From an uncultured Alphaproteobacteria bacterium (GTDB lineage: Bacteria; Pseudomonadota; Alphaproteobacteria; SP197), in NCBI GenBank assembly GCA_958295695.1, contig OY282363.1, positions 2,422,225 to 2,486,224 of the forward strand: 64,000 nucleotides of DNA, written 5' to 3'. Made by a program: the position numbers and the translations under genes. Position 1 is the first letter of the stretch, and every line of letters starts with the position of its first letter. Of the stretch, positions 1 through 9,062 are shown one piece after another. Under the pieces are notes generated by a model. That model saw only the letters and a list, made by a program, of their open reading frames with translations, was not told where the DNA came from and made no database searches.

Positions 1-1
1 C

Positions 2-622
2 GACGAGATCGCGCCCCTGGCGACCGTCAAGCTGGTCCAGGACAAGGAGACCGGGGCGATCGGCGAGGAAGCCGTGACGCTCGAAAGGGACGAGGGCAAC
101 CGGCCGGCCACGACGATGGAGGGCCTCGCCGGCCTGCAACCCGTCCGCGGCGACGGCCAAACCGTCACCGCCGGCAACGCCAGCCAGCTTTCGGACGGCG
201 CCTCGGCCTGCGTGCTGATGGAGCGTTCGGCGGCCGAACGGCGGGGCCTGGAGCCGCTCGGGGTCTACCGCGGCATGGCGGTCTCCGGCTGCGAGCCCGA
301 CGAGATGGGGATCGGACCGGTCTTCGCCGTGCCGAGGCTCCTGGAGCGCCACGGGCTCGCGGTCGGCGACATCGACCTCTGGGAGCTCAACGAAGCCTTC
401 GCCGTGCAGGCGATCTACTGCCGCGACAAGCTGGGAATCGACAACGACAGGTTCAACGTGGACGGCGGCTCGATCTCGATCGGCCACCCCTACGGCATGT
501 CGGGCGCCCGGATGACCGGACACGGCCTGATCGAGGGCAAGCGCCGGGGCGCCAGGACCCTCGTCGTGACCATGTGCATCGGCGGCGGCCAGGGCATGGC
601 GGGACTGTTCGAGATCTGCTGA
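2..622 (+). CDS. Thiolase family acyltransferase, C-terminal part (5' end outside window)
   Basis: Acetyl-CoA acyltransferase of the thiolase superfamily, which cleaves 3-ketoacyl-CoA with CoA or runs the reverse condensation in the cytoplasm. The start lies upstream of the window, so only about the last 206 residues are visible. The second half of the fold is recognisable: [13 protein letters not shown], the ELNEAFA loop, the catalytic histidine region [12 protein letters not shown] and the catalytic cysteine region [14 protein letters not shown]. It ends 4 bases before a kinase-like gene on the same strand, so the two are probably cotranscribed. With the acyl-CoA dehydrogenases further on, this suggests fatty-acid or hydroxy-acid breakdown. 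Family assignment is sure; substrate is unknown. Confidence 0.93.
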   Translation, partial: DEIAPLATVKLVQDKETGAIGEEAVTLERDEGNRPATTMEGLAGLQPVRGDGQTVTAGNASQLSDGASACVLMERSAAERRGLEPLGVYRGMAVSGCEPDEMGIGPVFAVPRLLERHGLAVGDIDLWELNEAFAVQAIYCRDKLGIDNDRFNVDGGSISIGHPYGMSGARMTGHGLIEGKRRGARTLVVTMCIGGGQGMAGLFEIC

Positions 623-626
623 CGCC

Positions 627-1712
627 ATGGCCCCGCCGCGGCGGCCGGACCGGACCGCGCCCGACCCGGAAACCATCGACGTCCGGCCCGACGAGGCGCT
701 CGACGTCTCCCGGCTGGAGCCGTGGCTGCGTGAGAACCTGGAGGGCGCCGAGGGAGCGCTGTCGATCCGCCAGTTCGGCGGCGGACACGCCAACCTCACC
801 TACCTCCTGACGTTCGGCGAGCGGGAGTTCGTGCTGCGCCGGCCGCCGCTCGGCCCCGTGGCGCCCTCGGCCCACGACATGCGGCGCGAGCACCGCATCC
901 TCTCGCGCCTGTGGCGCGCGTGGGACCTGGCTCCGCGCAGCCATGTCCTCTGCGCCGACCCCGGCGTCATCGGCGCGGACTTCCACGTGCTGGAGCGCCG
1001 CCGCGGCATCGTCCTGCGGGCGACCAATCCCGAGGTCACCGACGGCCGGCCGGAGCTCCGCCGCCGGATCGGCGAGACGATGGCCGATGTCCTGGCGGGC
1101 TTCCACCGCGTCGATCCGGACGACGTCGGCCTCGGCGACCTGGGCCGGCCGGAAGGTTTCGTCGAACGGCAGGTGGCGGGCTGGTCGAAGCGCTGGGAGG
1201 CCGCGTCCGACGACGCCGCGCCGGACGCCTCGGCCGCGATCGACTGGTTCAGGGCCGACATTCCGAAAGCCCAGGCGGCGACCTTCGTCCACAACGACTA
1301 CAAGCTCGACAACGTCATGGTCGCCGCGGACGACCCGGCCCGCGCCGTGGCCGTGCTCGACTGGGACATGTGCACCCGGGGCGACCCCCTGCTCGACCTC
1401 GCCAACCTCACGATCTACTGGAGCGAGGAAACGGACGACGGCGTCTGGCGCGAGGCGGTCTGGATGCCGACCGACAAGCCCGGCTTCCCGTCGCGCGCGG
1501 AGCTGGTGGAGCGCTACGCGGCCGGGACCGGCTTCGACGTTTCGCGCTTCGCCTGGTACGAGGCGTTCGGCCGCTTCAAGGTGGCCGTCATCCTGCAGCA
1601 GATCTACATCCGCTACCTGCGCGGCCAGACGCGGGACGAACGCTTCGCCGTGCTGGGCGGGCGCGTCGAGGCCCTGATCCGGTGCTGCGAGGAACTGATC
1701 GCGCGGACCTGA
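627..1712 (+). CDS. APH-fold phosphotransferase (ACAD10/11 N-terminal / LvaA-like kinase)
   Basis: Aminoglycoside-phosphotransferase-fold kinase of the branch found at the N terminus of ACAD10/ACAD11 and as stand-alone proteins in fatty-acid operons. The 361 residues show FGGGHANLTY near the N terminus (nucleotide loop), the catalytic motif VHNDYKLDN and the metal-binding DWD followed by GDPLLDLANL. LvaA, a relative in levulinate catabolism, phosphorylates 4-hydroxyacyl-CoA so that an acyl-CoA dehydrogenase homologue can eliminate phosphate. That role here is an inference supported by the thiolase 4 bases upstream and two dehydrogenases 1.5-2.6 kb downstream. The ATG at 627 follows directly on the thiolase stop. 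Antibiotic modification is unlikely given this context. Confidence 0.88.
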   Translation: MAPPRRPDRTAPDPETIDVRPDEALDVSRLEPWLRENLEGAEGALSIRQFGGGHANLTYLLTFGEREFVLRRPPLGPVAPSAHDMRREHRILSRLWRAWDLAPRSHVLCADPGVIGADFHVLERRRGIVLRATNPEVTDGRPELRRRIGETMADVLAGFHRVDPDDVGLGDLGRPEGFVERQVAGWSKRWEAASDDAAPDASAAIDWFRADIPKAQAATFVHNDYKLDNVMVAADDPARAVAVLDWDMCTRGDPLLDLANLTIYWSEETDDGVWREAVWMPTDKPGFPSRAELVERYAAGTGFDVSRFAWYEAFGRFKVAVILQQIYIRYLRGQTRDERFAVLGGRVEALIRCCEELIART

Positions 1713-1732
1713 CGCCCCCCGGCGGCGGCCCG

Positions 1733-2212
1733 TCAGGCCGCCCCGAAGCCGAAGAAGCGGGAGCGGCGTTTCTCCATGAAACGCTGGTGGTAGTCCTCGG
1801 CGCGCCAGAAGGTCGGCGCATCGACGATCTCGGTGACGATCGCGCGCCCGTCGCGGCGGGCGGCCCGCCGCGCCTCCCGCGACGCCTCGGCCGCCGCGCG
1901 CTGGCCCGCGTCGTGGGTGAAGATCGCGGAGCGGTACTGGGGCCCGGCGTCCGGCCCCTGACGGTTGAGCGACGTGGGATCGTGGATGTCCCAGAACACC
2001 TCCAGCAATTCCTCGTAGCTCACCGTCCCGGGGTCGAAATCGACCTGGACGGCCTCGGCGTGGCCGGTCCGGCCGGTGCAGACCTGTTCGTAGGTCGGGT
2101 TCTCGACATGGCCGCCGATGTAGCCCACGGCGGCGCCGGCGACGCCCTCGACCTTGCTGAAAATCTCCTCGGGGCCCCAGAAGCACCCGGCGGCGAAGGT
2201 GGCCCTGGCCAT
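1733..2212 (-). CDS. msrA: Peptide methionine sulfoxide reductase MsrA
   Basis: Reduces the S-epimer of methionine sulfoxide in proteins, repairing oxidative damage in the cytoplasm. The 159-residue protein begins [13 protein letters not shown], carrying the GCFWG motif with the active-site cysteine at position 10. [27 protein letters not shown] and the region around [23 protein letters not shown] are typical of the family. An in-frame extension upstream exists but lacks family sequence, so the ATG at 2212 is chosen. It converges with the kinase gene (20-base gap) and lies downstream of an SDR gene on the same strand, 64 bases away. Confidence 0.96.
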   Translation of the reverse strand: MARATFAAGCFWGPEEIFSKVEGVAGAAVGYIGGHVENPTYEQVCTGRTGHAEAVQVDFDPGTVSYEELLEVFWDIHDPTSLNRQGPDAGPQYRSAIFTHDAGQRAAAEASREARRAARRDGRAIVTEIVDAPTFWRAEDYHQRFMEKRRSRFFGFGAA

Positions 2213-2276
2213 GTTTCTCCCCGCTCCCCGACAACCGGGATGGCGGCGGGAATGTTGCGCCGCGCCGGAGGCGCCG

Positions 2277-3050
2277 TCAAACGCCGCCGGCCACGATGGT
2301 GGAGCCGCCGTCCACGACGATGGTCTGGCCGGTGATGAAGCGGCCGGCCTCCGAGGCGAGGAAGACGGCCACGCCGGCAATGTCGTCGGGTTCGCCGATG
2401 CGCCGCAGGGGATACCGCGCCTCGACCTCCGCCAGCCGGTCCGGGTCCTCCCACAGCGCCCGCGCGAAATCGGTCCTGACGAGGCCGGGCGCGATGGTGT
2501 TGACGCGGATGTTGTGCTCGCCCCAGCGCACGGCGAGGTTCCGCGCCATCGCGATGCCGGCGGCCTTGGAGACACCGTACATGCCGATATCGTCCGTGCC
2601 CTTGAGCCCGGCGATCGAGGACAGGAAGACGATCGCGCCGCTCTTCCGCTCGGCCATCCCCGGCAGCACCATCTTCGAGAGCCAGAGATTCGCCCGGATG
2701 TTGCAGTTGACGATCTTCTCGAAGGCCGATTCCCCGATCGTCGTCATGGGACCGTAGTGCGGGTTGACGGCGGCGTTGCCGATGAGGCAATCGACCTTGC
2801 CCCAGGCCCGCTCGGTCTCGTCGACCAGGTTCCGGAGACGGTCGATGTGGGTCACGTTGCAGGCCACGGCCATGGCCTTCCCGCCCTTGGCCTCGATGCC
2901 GGCGGCGACCTCCTCGCAGGCGCCGATCTTGCGGCTGGAGACCACGACGCTCGCGCCGGCCTCGGCCATGCGCTCGGCGATGGCCCGGCCGATCCCCCTG
3001 GACCCGCCGGTGATGACGGCGACCTGGCCGTCGAGATCGAACAGACCCAT
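2277..3050 (-). CDS. SDR family oxidoreductase
   Basis: Classical short-chain dehydrogenase/reductase of 257 residues using NAD(P)H. The cofactor motif is TGGSRGIG near residues 14-21. NAAVNPHYG corresponds to the NNAG segment, and SSIAG followed by YGVSK gives the catalytic Ser, Tyr and Lys. The C terminus has [18 protein letters not shown], common to FabG-like members. It is divergent from the acyl-CoA dehydrogenase at 3159, leaving about 108 bases for promoters of both. It resembles DHRS4-like enzymes often found beside ACAD10/11-type genes; that comparison is from general knowledge, and the substrate is unknown. Confidence 0.92.
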   Translation of the reverse strand: MGLFDLDGQVAVITGGSRGIGRAIAERMAEAGASVVVSSRKIGACEEVAAGIEAKGGKAMAVACNVTHIDRLRNLVDETERAWGKVDCLIGNAAVNPHYGPMTTIGESAFEKIVNCNIRANLWLSKMVLPGMAERKSGAIVFLSSIAGLKGTDDIGMYGVSKAAGIAMARNLAVRWGEHNIRVNTIAPGLVRTDFARALWEDPDRLAEVEARYPLRRIGEPDDIAGVAVFLASEAGRFITGQTIVVDGGSTIVAGGV

Positions 3051-3158
3051 GAAACGTCTCCCGCGGCGCCGGATCGGCGGCGCGCCATTGCGCGCCCGTT
3101 CCCCGGCAGTCTAGCATCGCCGCGCCGCCCATCGGCCAGCCCCCGGGAGGACACCGGC

Positions 3159-4340
3159 ATGCGGATCGCGTTCACGCCCGAGGAAGAGGCCTTCCGCGCC
3201 GAAGTCCGCGATTTCATCGAGGCCGAGTGCGACCCGGCGGCGCGCCGGCGGGTGAACGAGGGCCTGGGACTCGCGAAGGAGGACTATGTCGCCTGGCACA
3301 AGGCGCTGGCCGCGAAAGGCTGGTCCTGTCCGCACTGGCCGGTCGAGCACGGCGGCCGCGACTGGACGCCGGCGCAACACTACATCTTCGAGGAAGAGAC
3401 CGGCGACGCCGGCTGCCCGCCGCCGGTGCCGTTCGGGCCGGAAATGGTGGCACCGGTGGTCTGGACCTTCGGCGACGACGAGCAGAAGGCCCGCCACCTG
3501 CCGCCGATCCTCTCGGGCGACGTCTGGTGGGCCCAGGGCTACTCCGAGCCGAACGCGGGATCGGACCTCGCGAGCCTGAAGACGAAGGCGGTCCTGGACG
3601 GCGACCACTATGTCGTCAACGGCGGCAAGACTTGGACGACCTGGGCGCAGTTCGCCGACTGGATCTTCCTGCTGGCGCGCACGTCCAGCGAGGGCAAGCG
3701 CCAGGAAGGCATCACCTTCCTCCTGGTCGACATGACCGCGCCCGGCATCGCGCTCCATCCGATCGTCACCATGGAAGGCGGCCACGAGGTCAACCAGACG
3801 ATCTTCGAGGATGTCCGCGTGCCGGTCGCCAACCGGATCGGCGAGGAGAACAAGGGCTGGACCTACGCCAAGTTCCTGCTGGGCTACGAGCGCTTCAACA
3901 TGGCGGGCGTCCCGGCGGCCAAGCGCCAGATGCGGCGCCTGAGGCGGATCGCCGACGACCAGGGGCTCGCCGGCGATCCCCGCTTCCGCCACAGGATGGC
4001 CGACGCCGACATCCAGATCCGGACCCTCGAATCGACCATGCTGCGCCTGCTGGCGGCGGCCACCGCAGGCAAGGACCCCGGAGCGGAGGCGTCCTACATC
4101 AAGATCCGCGGCACGGAGATCGACCAGCTCATGACCGAACTCGCCATGGAGGCCGTGGGTCCCTACACCCTGCCCTTCGCGCCGAACGCCGGCGCGGAAG
4201 GCTGGAACGAGGAGCCGGTCGGGCCGGACTACGCCGCGCCCGTGGCGCCGACCTACTTCAACACGCGCAAGGTCACGATCTACGGCGGATCGAACGAAAT
4301 CCAGAAGAACATCATCGCCAAGCACGTGCTCGGCCTCTAG
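3159..4340 (+). CDS. Acyl-CoA dehydrogenase family protein (longer subunit)
   Basis: FAD-dependent acyl-CoA dehydrogenase of 393 residues. Visible are the N-terminal helical domain (FTPEEEAFRAEVRDFIEAE), the substrate/FAD loop WWAQGYSEPNAGSDLASL, NGGKTWTTWAQFADW, and the C-terminal IYGGSNEIQKNIIAKHVLGL. This is the FadE6-like subgroup, frequently encoded beside a second, shorter dehydrogenase as here. The ATG at 3159 is chosen because a GGGAGG ribosome site sits about 8 bases upstream and residue 1 matches the family start; a long in-frame extension upstream is not family-like. The next gene starts 9 bases after the stop, so the pair is an operon and may form a heteromer. Confidence 0.94.
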   Translation: MRIAFTPEEEAFRAEVRDFIEAECDPAARRRVNEGLGLAKEDYVAWHKALAAKGWSCPHWPVEHGGRDWTPAQHYIFEEETGDAGCPPPVPFGPEMVAPVVWTFGDDEQKARHLPPILSGDVWWAQGYSEPNAGSDLASLKTKAVLDGDHYVVNGGKTWTTWAQFADWIFLLARTSSEGKRQEGITFLLVDMTAPGIALHPIVTMEGGHEVNQTIFEDVRVPVANRIGEENKGWTYAKFLLGYERFNMAGVPAAKRQMRRLRRIADDQGLAGDPRFRHRMADADIQIRTLESTMLRLLAAATAGKDPGAEASYIKIRGTEIDQLMTELAMEAVGPYTLPFAPNAGAEGWNEEPVGPDYAAPVAPTYFNTRKVTIYGGSNEIQKNIIAKHVLGL

Positions 4341-4349
4341 GGAATCTCC

Positions 4350-5489
4350 ATGCTCGATCTGGAGTTGAGCGAGGAGCAGCGGCTCCTCAAGGACAGCGCC
4401 GACCGGTTCGTCGCGCGCGACTATGCGTTCGAGAGCCGGCGCGAGGCCGTCGCCGGCGAGGACGGCTTCCGCCGCGAGGTCTGGAGGCGGTTCGCTAGCC
4501 TGGGCTGGCTGGGCGTCGGCCTGCCGGAAGACTTCGGCGGATCCGGCGGCGCGCGCGAGACCGCCGTGCTGATGGAGAGCCTGGGCCGCGGTCTGGTCGT
4601 GGAGCCCTACCTGGCCTGCGTCGTGATGGCCGCGAAGGCCGTGGCGCTCGCCGGCGCGGACGCCCAGAAGGAGGAGCTCCTGGGCGGCGTCGTGTCCGGC
4701 GACCTCCTTCTTTCGCTGGCCTACGCCGAACCGCGATCGCGCTACGACCCCGCCCATGTCGAGACACGCGCCGAAGCCGCGGGGGACGCCTGGGTGTTGA
4801 ACGGCCGCAAGGGCCTCGTGCTCAACGGCGATACCGCCGACAGGTTCGTCGTTTCGGCCCGCGCGGCGGGCGGTGTCGCCGACGAGGACGGCGTCGCCCT
4901 GTTCGTCGTGGACGCCGGCGCCGATGGCGTCCACGCGCGGGGCTATCCGACCAATGACGGCGGACGGGCGGCCGAGGTGTCCCTGGAGAACGTCGCCGTC
5001 GCGGCCGACGCGCTCCTGGGCGGCGACAGCACGGGCGGCGCTCGAGTCGTGGCCGAGGTCGTCGACCGCGCCGCCGCGGCCGTGTGTGCGGAATCGCTCG
5101 GCCTGATGGCCGCGCTGAACGATCTGACGGTCGACTACGCGAAGACGCGCGAGCAATTCGGCCAGCCGATCGGCAAGTTCCAGGCGTTGCAGCACCGGAT
5201 GGTCGACATGTTCGTGGCGCTCGAGGAGTCGCGGTCGCTGACCGCCGTCTACATGGCCGACGTCGACTCCGCGGAGGCCGCCGAACGCCAGCTCGCCGTC
5301 TCGGCGATGAAGGCGCAGTGCGACAAGGCGGGGCGCGCCGTGGGCCAGGAGGCGATCCAGCTCCACGGCGGCATCGCCATGACCGACGACTACATCGCGA
5401 GCCATTACTTCAAGCGGCTGAGCGCGATCCACCGCCTGTTCGGCGACATCGACTGGCACCTGGAGCGCTACGCGCGGCTCGCCCTCTGA
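4350..5489 (+). CDS. Acyl-CoA dehydrogenase family protein (shorter subunit)
   Basis: Second acyl-CoA dehydrogenase of the pair, 379 residues. It starts MLDLELSEEQRLLKDSADRF. It keeps YAEPRSRYD (the SEP-like loop), the region TREQFGQPIGKFQALQHRMVDM, and the late EAIQLHGGIAMTDDYIASHYFKRL segment typical of this subunit. Together with the preceding gene it probably oxidises an unusual acyl-CoA, or acts on a phosphorylated acyl-CoA made by the kinase at 627. Its last 22 bases overlap the 3' end of the convergent SMP-30 gene. Confidence 0.93.
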   Translation: MLDLELSEEQRLLKDSADRFVARDYAFESRREAVAGEDGFRREVWRRFASLGWLGVGLPEDFGGSGGARETAVLMESLGRGLVVEPYLACVVMAAKAVALAGADAQKEELLGGVVSGDLLLSLAYAEPRSRYDPAHVETRAEAAGDAWVLNGRKGLVLNGDTADRFVVSARAAGGVADEDGVALFVVDAGADGVHARGYPTNDGGRAAEVSLENVAVAADALLGGDSTGGARVVAEVVDRAAAAVCAESLGLMAALNDLTVDYAKTREQFGQPIGKFQALQHRMVDMFVALEESRSLTAVYMADVDSAEAAERQLAVSAMKAQCDKAGRAVGQEAIQLHGGIAMTDDYIASHYFKRLSAIHRLFGDIDWHLERYARLAL

Positions 5490-6400
5490 ACCCGTGGGCG
5501 GAACGTCGGATGTCCGGGCCGCGCGACGCGCAGGCGCAGGAAGGCGGTCCCCGCGGCGATGAAGAGATCGCGCATGTCGTCGCCGCCGAAGCAGAAGTTG
5601 GCCGGAAACCGCGGAGTCAGGACGACGCCGAGCAGGGCGCCGTCCGGGTCGAAGACATGGATCCCGCCCGGCCCGGCGCTCCAGACGTTGCCCATGGCGT
5701 CGACCTTCATGCCGTCCGGCGAGCCGTACCCCAGCGCGCCGCCGTCGTTCCGCGTCTCGGCGAACAACCGGCCGCCGGAGACGGCGCCGGCGCCATCGAC
5801 ATCGTGGACGCGGATGTGCTGGCGCTCGCTGTCGTTGACGTAGAGGCGCGACTCGTCGGGCGAGAAGCACAGGCCGTTGGGAGCGTCATAGCCGTCGTCG
5901 ACGAGGCGGAGGGCGCCCGAGGGATCGATCCGGAAGACGCCGCGGAACGGCAGGCCCGGCTCGCGCGCGACGCCCGTGTCGCCCTGCCGGCCGTAGAGGG
6001 GGTCGGTGAACCAGACGCCGCCCCGGCCGTCGACGACGATGTCGTTGGGGCTGTTGAGCTCGCGGCCTTGCCAGGCGTCCGCCAGAACGGTCACCGCGCC
6101 GTCGGGCTCGAGCCGGGACACCCGGCTGGACTCATGCTCGCACATCAGCAGCCGGCCCCGGGCGTCGTAGCAGGTGCCGTTGGTCATGTCGCTGGGCTCG
6201 CGCAGGATCGCGGTCTCGCCGGACGCGGCATGCCAGCGGTGAATGCGGTTCGACGGAATGTCGGTGAACGTCACATGACGCTCCGCCGGATGCCATGACG
6301 GCCCTTCCGTGAACCGGAACCCCTCGGCCAGCGTCTCGAAGGCGGCGTCCTCGACGACGAGATCGCGGAAACGGTCGTGGACGGCGCGGTAGATGGACAC
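5468..6400 (-). CDS. SMP-30/gluconolactonase family protein
   Basis: Six-bladed beta-propeller lactonase of 310 residues, which opens sugar or other lactones with a divalent metal. The family signatures are FTEGPSWHPAERHVTFTDIP (first metal ligand Glu), ELNSPNDIVVDGRGGVWFTDP, NGLCFSPDESRLYVNDS and GSPDGMKVDAMGNVW. No signal peptide is evident. It is the last gene of a three-gene minus-strand run (acyl-CoA synthetase, MDR reductase, lactonase) with 3 bases to the reductase. The natural substrate cannot be read from sequence; a lactone intermediate of the surrounding acyl-CoA pathway is possible. Confidence 0.9.
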   Translation of the reverse strand: MSIYRAVHDRFRDLVVEDAAFETLAEGFRFTEGPSWHPAERHVTFTDIPSNRIHRWHAASGETAILREPSDMTNGTCYDARGRLLMCEHESSRVSRLEPDGAVTVLADAWQGRELNSPNDIVVDGRGGVWFTDPLYGRQGDTGVAREPGLPFRGVFRIDPSGALRLVDDGYDAPNGLCFSPDESRLYVNDSERQHIRVHDVDGAGAVSGGRLFAETRNDGGALGYGSPDGMKVDAMGNVWSAGPGGIHVFDPDGALLGVVLTPRFPANFCFGGDDMRDLFIAAGTAFLRLRVARPGHPTFRPRVQRASRA

Positions 6401-6403
6401 GGC

Positions 6404-7429
6404 CTATCCCGCCGTCGGGTCGTCGCCCACGCGCACGATGAGCTTGCCGAAGTTGCCGCCCTCGAACAGCCGGTTGAAGGCGGCGGGCGCGTTCTCGAGG
6501 CCGTCCACGAACGTCTCGCGCCAAGTCATGCGGCCGTCGGCGATCCAGCCCGCGAGCTCGGCCCGGGCGCTCTCGTCGTCGTCGGCATAGTCGGTGACCA
6601 GGAAGCCCTGGACCCTGATGCGGCGCACGATGTGCCACCACAGCGGATCGGGAACGAGCTCCGGATCCGTGGCGTTGTAGTTCGAGATCGTGCCGCACAC
6701 CGCCATGCGTCCGTGCTCGTTCAATTGCATCGTGGCGGCGCGCGCGATCTCGCCGCCGACGTTCTCGAAGTTCACGTCGATGCCGTCGGGACAGGCCGCG
6801 CGCAGCGCCCCGGCGATGTCGTCGCAGGTCCTGTGGTTGAAGCAGGCGTCGAAGCCGCAGTCCTCCAGGCAGTAGGCGACCTTCTCGTCGGAACCGGCGC
6901 AGCCCGCGACACGGCACCCCACGATCCTGGCGATCTGGCCCACCGTCGCGCCGACCGCCCCGGACGCCGCCGAGACGAAGACCGTTTCGCCCGGTCTGGG
7001 CTCACCCACCTTGAGCAGGCCGTGATGGGCCGTGAGACCCGGCATGCCGAGCACGCCCAGCGCCGTGGAGACCGGCGCGAGCGAGGCGTCGATCTTGCGG
7101 ACCGCGCCGCCGGGCGCGACGGCGTGGCTCTGCCAGCCGCCATGGACTTCGACGATGTCGCCCTCCGACACGCCGTCGTGCCGCGAGGCGAGCACCTCCC
7201 CGACCGTCGCGCCGACGATGACCCCGCCCAGCGGGATCGGGTCGTCGTAGGATTCGGCGTCGTCCATCGCGCCGCGCATGTAGGGGTCCAGCGTGAGGTA
7301 GACGGTGCGGGTCAGCACCTCGCCATCGGCCGGTTCGGGCGCGTCGGACTCCAGGAGATCGAAGTCGTCGGCGACCGGCAACCCGCGGGGGCGGCGCGCG
7401 AGGACGATGCGGCGGCGGCGCTCGGTCAT
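6404..7429 (-). CDS. NADP-dependent MDR oxidoreductase (YncB/PTGR-like)
   Basis: Zinc-free medium-chain reductase related to leukotriene B4/15-oxo-prostaglandin reductases, which reduce conjugated double bonds of enones with NADPH. The 341 residues show YLTLDPYMRGAMDD (family hallmark), GMPGLTAHHGLLKVGEP, the cofactor motif VFVSAASGAVGATVGQIARI and FENVGGEI. The start ATG at 7429 overlaps the stop of the acyl-CoA synthetase by 4 bases (ATGA), indicating translational coupling. Confidence 0.92.
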   Translation of the reverse strand: MTERRRRIVLARRPRGLPVADDFDLLESDAPEPADGEVLTRTVYLTLDPYMRGAMDDAESYDDPIPLGGVIVGATVGEVLASRHDGVSEGDIVEVHGGWQSHAVAPGGAVRKIDASLAPVSTALGVLGMPGLTAHHGLLKVGEPRPGETVFVSAASGAVGATVGQIARIVGCRVAGCAGSDEKVAYCLEDCGFDACFNHRTCDDIAGALRAACPDGIDVNFENVGGEIARAATMQLNEHGRMAVCGTISNYNATDPELVPDPLWWHIVRRIRVQGFLVTDYADDDESARAELAGWIADGRMTWRETFVDGLENAPAAFNRLFEGGNFGKLIVRVGDDPTAG

Positions 7430-8988
7430 TGGACAACCTCTTCCGCGATGTCCCGCCCCAGCAGCGCGCGCTTGAGAACCTTGCCCGTCTGGCCGAGAGG
7501 CAGGCTCGCGCGCACCTCGACGAGGCGCGGATACTTGTGGGCCGCGAGATGCTCGCGGGACCAGGCGACGATGTTCTCGGGCGTCGGGACCGCGCCCGGC
7601 GCGGGCGTGACGAACGCCTTGACCTCCTCGCCGTGGGTCGGGTGCGGCACGCCGACCACGGCGGCCATGCCGATGTCCGGATGCTCCATCAGCGTCGCCT
7701 CGACCTCGGCCGGGTAGACGTTGAAACCGCCGCGGATGATGAGCTCCTTCTTGCGTCCGGCGATGAAGACGAATCCATCGTCGTCCATGCGGGCGAGATC
7801 GCCGGTGCGATACCAGCCGTTCCTGATCGCGGCGGCCGTCGCCTCGGGGTCCTTGTAGTAGCCCTTCATCACGCCGTGGCCACGCACGGCGAGCTCGCCC
7901 ACCTCGCCCCGCGGCGCCTCTTCGCCGTTCTCGTCGACGATGCGGAGATCGATCCCCCAGCCGGCGGTGCCGATGGACCCCTGCGGGACGCCCTCGGGCG
8001 AATGGTGGAAACAGGAGGCCGGCGAGGTCTCGGTCGCGCCGTAGCCATCGGTCACCGGCACGTCGAACCGGTCCGAGAATTCGCGCCGCAGGCCGGGCGG
8101 CAGGGACGCGCCGCCGGCCGACGCCGAGACGAGAAGCTCCTTGAGCCGCGCCATGTCCCCGGGCGCGACGTCCGGGCAATCGAGGATGGCGCGGTGCATC
8201 GTCGGCACGCCCGTGAAGCTCTCGATTCGTTCTTCCAGCATCAGGCGCACCGCCTCGGCCGGGTCGAAACGCTGCATCAGGACGATCGTCATGGCGTTGA
8301 AGATGCACAGGTGCATCGAACAGGTCTGCGCCATGATGTGGAACATCGGATGCGCGATGAGCCACTTGCCGCCGTCGGGATCGACCGGCCGGACGCGCGT
8401 GACGATGACGACATTGAGGATGATGTTGCCGTGGGTCAGTTCCGCCCCCTTCGGCCTTCCGGTCGTTCCCGAAGTGTAGAGGATGACCGCGGTGTCGTCG
8501 AAGTCGGTCATGGCGCCGAGGCGGGTCCCGCTCCGCCCGGCGATCAGGTCGGCGTAGGTCTCCCGCCGTCCCAGCGCGGCGTCGGGTTCGATGAACCAGG
8601 CCCGGCGGCAGCCCTCGGTCTTCTCGAAGGCTTCGAGCGCCGCCCGGCCGATCTCCATGTCGCCACCGCCGTAGGCGATCATGGCGACGGCGTCGCTGTG
8701 TTCGAGCTGGTAGGCGATCTCGCGGGCGCGCAGGAGCGCGCTGACGGAGACGACGACGGCGCCCAGCTTGAGAATGCCGAAATAGGCGGCGACGAACTCG
8801 GGACGGTTGGGGCAGACGAGCGCCACGTGGGCGCCCGCGTGAATGCCGGCGGCGGCAAGCCCGTTGGCGACCCGGCTCGCCTCCGCCTCGACCTCGCCGT
8901 AGGTCAGCCGCAGGTCTCCGAACACGATGGCCTCGCGTTCGGGATACCGCGCCGCGGCGCTTTCCAGATTGGTGGCGAGATTGAACAT
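7426..8988 (-). CDS. AMP-forming acyl-CoA synthetase (class I adenylate-forming)
   Basis: Activates a carboxylic acid to its acyl-CoA through an acyl-adenylate. The 520 residues include the phosphate-binding loop ILYTSGTTGRPKGAELTH, the TDGYGATETSP motif, GWYRTGDLARMDDDGF and the C-terminal swinging domain with GRKKELIIRGGFNVYP and the catalytic lysine in LPLGQTGKVLKR. It leads a minus-strand operon with the MDR reductase (ATGA overlap) and the SMP-30 lactonase. The start is 74 bases from the divergent MOSC gene. Chain-length preference cannot be inferred. Confidence 0.94.
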   Translation of the reverse strand: MFNLATNLESAAARYPEREAIVFGDLRLTYGEVEAEASRVANGLAAAGIHAGAHVALVCPNRPEFVAAYFGILKLGAVVVSVSALLRAREIAYQLEHSDAVAMIAYGGGDMEIGRAALEAFEKTEGCRRAWFIEPDAALGRRETYADLIAGRSGTRLGAMTDFDDTAVILYTSGTTGRPKGAELTHGNIILNVVIVTRVRPVDPDGGKWLIAHPMFHIMAQTCSMHLCIFNAMTIVLMQRFDPAEAVRLMLEERIESFTGVPTMHRAILDCPDVAPGDMARLKELLVSASAGGASLPPGLRREFSDRFDVPVTDGYGATETSPASCFHHSPEGVPQGSIGTAGWGIDLRIVDENGEEAPRGEVGELAVRGHGVMKGYYKDPEATAAAIRNGWYRTGDLARMDDDGFVFIAGRKKELIIRGGFNVYPAEVEATLMEHPDIGMAAVVGVPHPTHGEEVKAFVTPAPGAVPTPENIVAWSREHLAAHKYPRLVEVRASLPLGQTGKVLKRALLGRDIAEEVVQ

Positions 8989-9062
8989 CGGCCGCCCTTG
9001 TCCCGGAACGCCAAAGTCGACAGGATAGCGCCGCTGGAATCAAGAACCACGGGACGATCGCC

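Noticed and set aside
627..1712. Aminoglycoside resistance kinase
   Set aside because: The fold is shared, but the gene lies in an acyl-CoA cluster and looks like the ACAD10/11-type kinase branch.
453..2234. Long 593-codon open frame on the minus strand across the kinase and msrA region
   Set aside because: It is a high-GC shadow: Arg/Gly/Pro-rich, no motif, and opposite to a kinase with clear catalytic residues.
3111..5870. 919-codon minus-strand open frame opposite the acyl-CoA dehydrogenases
   Set aside because: Antisense artefact of high GC at third codon positions; both dehydrogenases on the other strand have complete family motifs.
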